From the NCBI RefSeq assembly GCF_020320395.1, contig NZ_JAEDAH010000105.1, positions 1 to 64,000 on the forward strand: a stretch of 64,000 nucleotides of DNA, read 5' to 3'. Under the pieces are notes generated by a model. That model ran no database searches. It was not told where the DNA came from and worked only from the letters and a program-made list of their open reading frames with translations. Shown here piece by piece: positions 63,401 through 64,000 of the stretch. This DNA comes from Thalassolituus marinus. Lineage in GTDB: Bacteria > Pseudomonadota > Gammaproteobacteria > Pseudomonadales > Oceanobacteraceae. The stretch's first letter is position 1; each line of letters opens with the position of its first letter. The position numbers and the translations under genes are program-made.

Positions 63401-64000
63401 CAACGCCGAACAGACCAAGAGTTATCGAAGCCCGCGCGGTCATAGCTATCGTCAAAACCAACATCATAGGCTCCTGTCGGACACGCTCCAGCTGCTTCAC
63501 GCGACTTCGTGATACGATATGCGCCCTCTGCCCACCCTACAGACCCCCAGCTAAGATCCCCCATCATTGTTACACCATCAAGCGTTCCATTCCCATCAGA
63601 GTCACAAAACTTCGGCTTAAATCCATCGAGAACGGAGATGTCACCAATTGGCTTCACATCATCTGTTGTGTTGAGAATCGGGCCATAAGAACACGCGGCA
63701 TACATCTCGTTTTCGCCTTCCTTGAGAAAGGAAGTAATGGTGCCTCCGTTATTCGCAACGCGATTACCGTTGACTATGATGTAGTGGTTTTCTTTCAGCG
63801 ATCCTGGCAAAGAAACAGTGCCAGAAACAGACGCCACATCCTGGACATAGAATTTAAATTTCTTGTACAGGGTAAATGCAGACGGGTAAGACAATGTTCG
63901 AGAGTAGGAAGAAGATGAATCACCCACTGATTTGGGCAGGGGCATGTTCTGTCCGGATTTGACACCGGGCAACACAAGTGCTCGCGAAACACGACAACTA
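60496..64000 (-). CDS. traN: TraN-like mating-pair stabilisation protein, 5' end outside the window
   Basis: The frame is open to the window edge (over 1165 residues; GTG 63975 is not necessarily the start). The C-terminal 250 residues match TraN: SEFETAYKVGTASCTRIDQW, CKEKKRKYCCYNSPLARIIH and EQASL, with many cysteines. TraN is an outer-membrane protein that contacts recipient receptors. The N-terminal 500 residues are unusual: they hold tryptophan- and glycine-rich stretches (YWTAGPCRVPSLRGALGWFP) and a cysteine-rich block, with no family I can name. A predicted alanine-rich helical region is near residues 760-900. It is longer than F TraN (about 600 residues), so recipient specificity may differ. 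Confidence 0.85.
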   Translation of the reverse strand, partial: SCRVSRALVLPGVKSGQNMPLPKSVGDSSSSYSRTLSYPSAFTLYKKFKFYVQDVASVSGTVSLPGSLKENHYIIVNGNRVANNGGTITSFLKEGENEMYAACSYGPILNTTDDVKPIGDISVLDGFKPKFCDSDGNGTLDGVTMMGDLSWGSVGWAEGAYRITKSREAAGACPTGAYDVGFDDSYDRAGFDNSWSVRRCFKPFTSEQCIKLPEKIMALSDDPEKVEFIYWYDKLRNRIPNPAPGHAHGAADLRFPTRAQAMPDGESIPFYNKVVEDTNGNLISIQPGSKGNHWFGSDDANLFLRAGSKYIKVFGDSRACADTADNYWTAGPCRVPSLRGALGWFPLWKKYAYHSPVYNDGQLSTYSYAMGCGHAGKNITFTFTHPNAVQTLTETPANCVDGNNQYVRALDGSMHYNLQGTAFPYAESATLPSTNTWRCTDYDDDRSFGSFVSTRATMPYIDGSISEMFPGDLQGSQVCYSAEAPKYAVDISSVGRCADGTFSCWEADFSFNDFGRQQQHQLVPQELSQSLAEKFIAAINPINTAHASVFGADTVGEAASLNECAAYQSNSACTKTSEVCAITDSVTGNCRLWDWTYSCEEEREVVVQEQVTQKVCSTPFPCSQGSDEYCSYEDETTDSFQDAALLLTVAQMAGDDANCMSADPSSCVMFEGEAKTCRSYVSAGLGEALPTGNCCAQPEGSPGPYAYVQTLYAIAQTEYVKGIATDLATTITSTGVWQDYVVAPAEYVADLVAQAAEEAAEWFSNQAASLGYQQGVDVAAEATAEAASTSLSTSITSSANFLMADISSLMGDILGDWIVEDVIRDEVTGEILAAGQEEMAKFAAEQAAKEAAGEATAQTVESTAIDSGVSEAVGSLFGTVMAIYAAYKITMLVNQMLIACGSSEFETAYKVGTASCTRIDQWCSSSNVFGCKEKKRKYCCYNSPLARIIHEQASLTGQSSHPVGYGTAEGKDTYDQDCPGFTYQEFSALDFDKIDLTEWLELLIGAGMLPDGTAESVEAYTDMGLVTRSLASSDPDFDLETTDVLDAAERAESLMGAADSSLEEYRFAERELLIMGDQYETMYEFCGYVHGETSSFDGRKGYVIFADGTKNYVSGCTKDPDGGEYAHATTPVGCAEIEVDGVTVQPVTHSFVGKYGEEVIAAECVTY

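Overview
The window reads as a mosaic of accessory DNA from a gammaproteobacterium. The tRNA-fMet pieces are nearly identical to the E. coli type, and the window carries LexA boxes with the CTGT-N8-ACAG consensus, an umuD/umuC locus, a type 1 BREX cluster and F-type conjugation genes. Several mobile elements have been inserted next to or into one another. Species, and plasmid versus integrative conjugative element, cannot be settled from the sequence alone; the F-type tra genes show that a conjugative element is or was present.

Layout. (1) 1-1024: one end of a Tn3-family transposon (5' part of tnpA plus a GGGG terminus) that has cut off a DnaQ-like exonuclease gene. (2) 1025-7242: a complete type IV-A CRISPR-Cas locus on the minus strand, csf1-csf5-csf4(dinG)-csf3-csf2 followed by an 11-repeat array; there is no cas1/cas2, and the array holds only six distinct spacer sequences because of internal duplication. 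(3) 7492-9203: a hypothetical gene, a 5'-truncated ABC-type ATPase, and two halves of tRNA-fMet in permuted order. (4) 9389-19619: an island led by a 1734-residue protein with two tyrosine-recombinase domains, preceded by six copies of a 10-bp motif; its cargo includes an N-formylglutamate amidohydrolase-like gene, a DUF3293 gene, a membrane protein and an orphan antitoxin. (5) 19685-30811: an SOS mutagenesis operon (umuD, a metallopeptidase-like gene, umuC, a 35-residue membrane peptide) split inside umuD by an 8.5-kb element that carries a CARB-type beta-lactamase, a MITE and an operon of three large tyrosine recombinases plus a small partner. (6) 30890-36465: 5'-nucleotidase, GIY-YIG-like, double-AAA ATPase, HEPN and DUF1643 genes. 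(7) 36500-51676: type 1 BREX (brxR-brxA-brxB-brxC-pglX-pglZ-brxL) with a NucS-like nuclease gene overlapping brxL. (8) 51853-52394: a leader with two mutually exclusive hairpins, a 7-codon ORF, a membrane protein and a second 33-residue membrane peptide. (9) 52372-64000: a DUF1173-like gene and F-type conjugation genes (traH, traF, traN) mixed with lipoproteins and DUF1566 proteins.

How the parts may work together. The window holds two defence systems with different targets: type IV-A CRISPR usually acts on plasmids, and BREX acts on phages. Nuclease, HEPN and AAA genes border the BREX genes. The most striking arrangement is in umuD. The intruding element has its own LexA box upstream of its recombinases, and its right end supplies a new start codon, so the 3' part of umuD becomes a 125-residue ORF almost identical in extent to the self-processed, active form UmuD'. 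SOS induction could therefore drive recombinases, UmuD'-like protein and UmuC from one transcript. This is inferred from layout and has not been tested.
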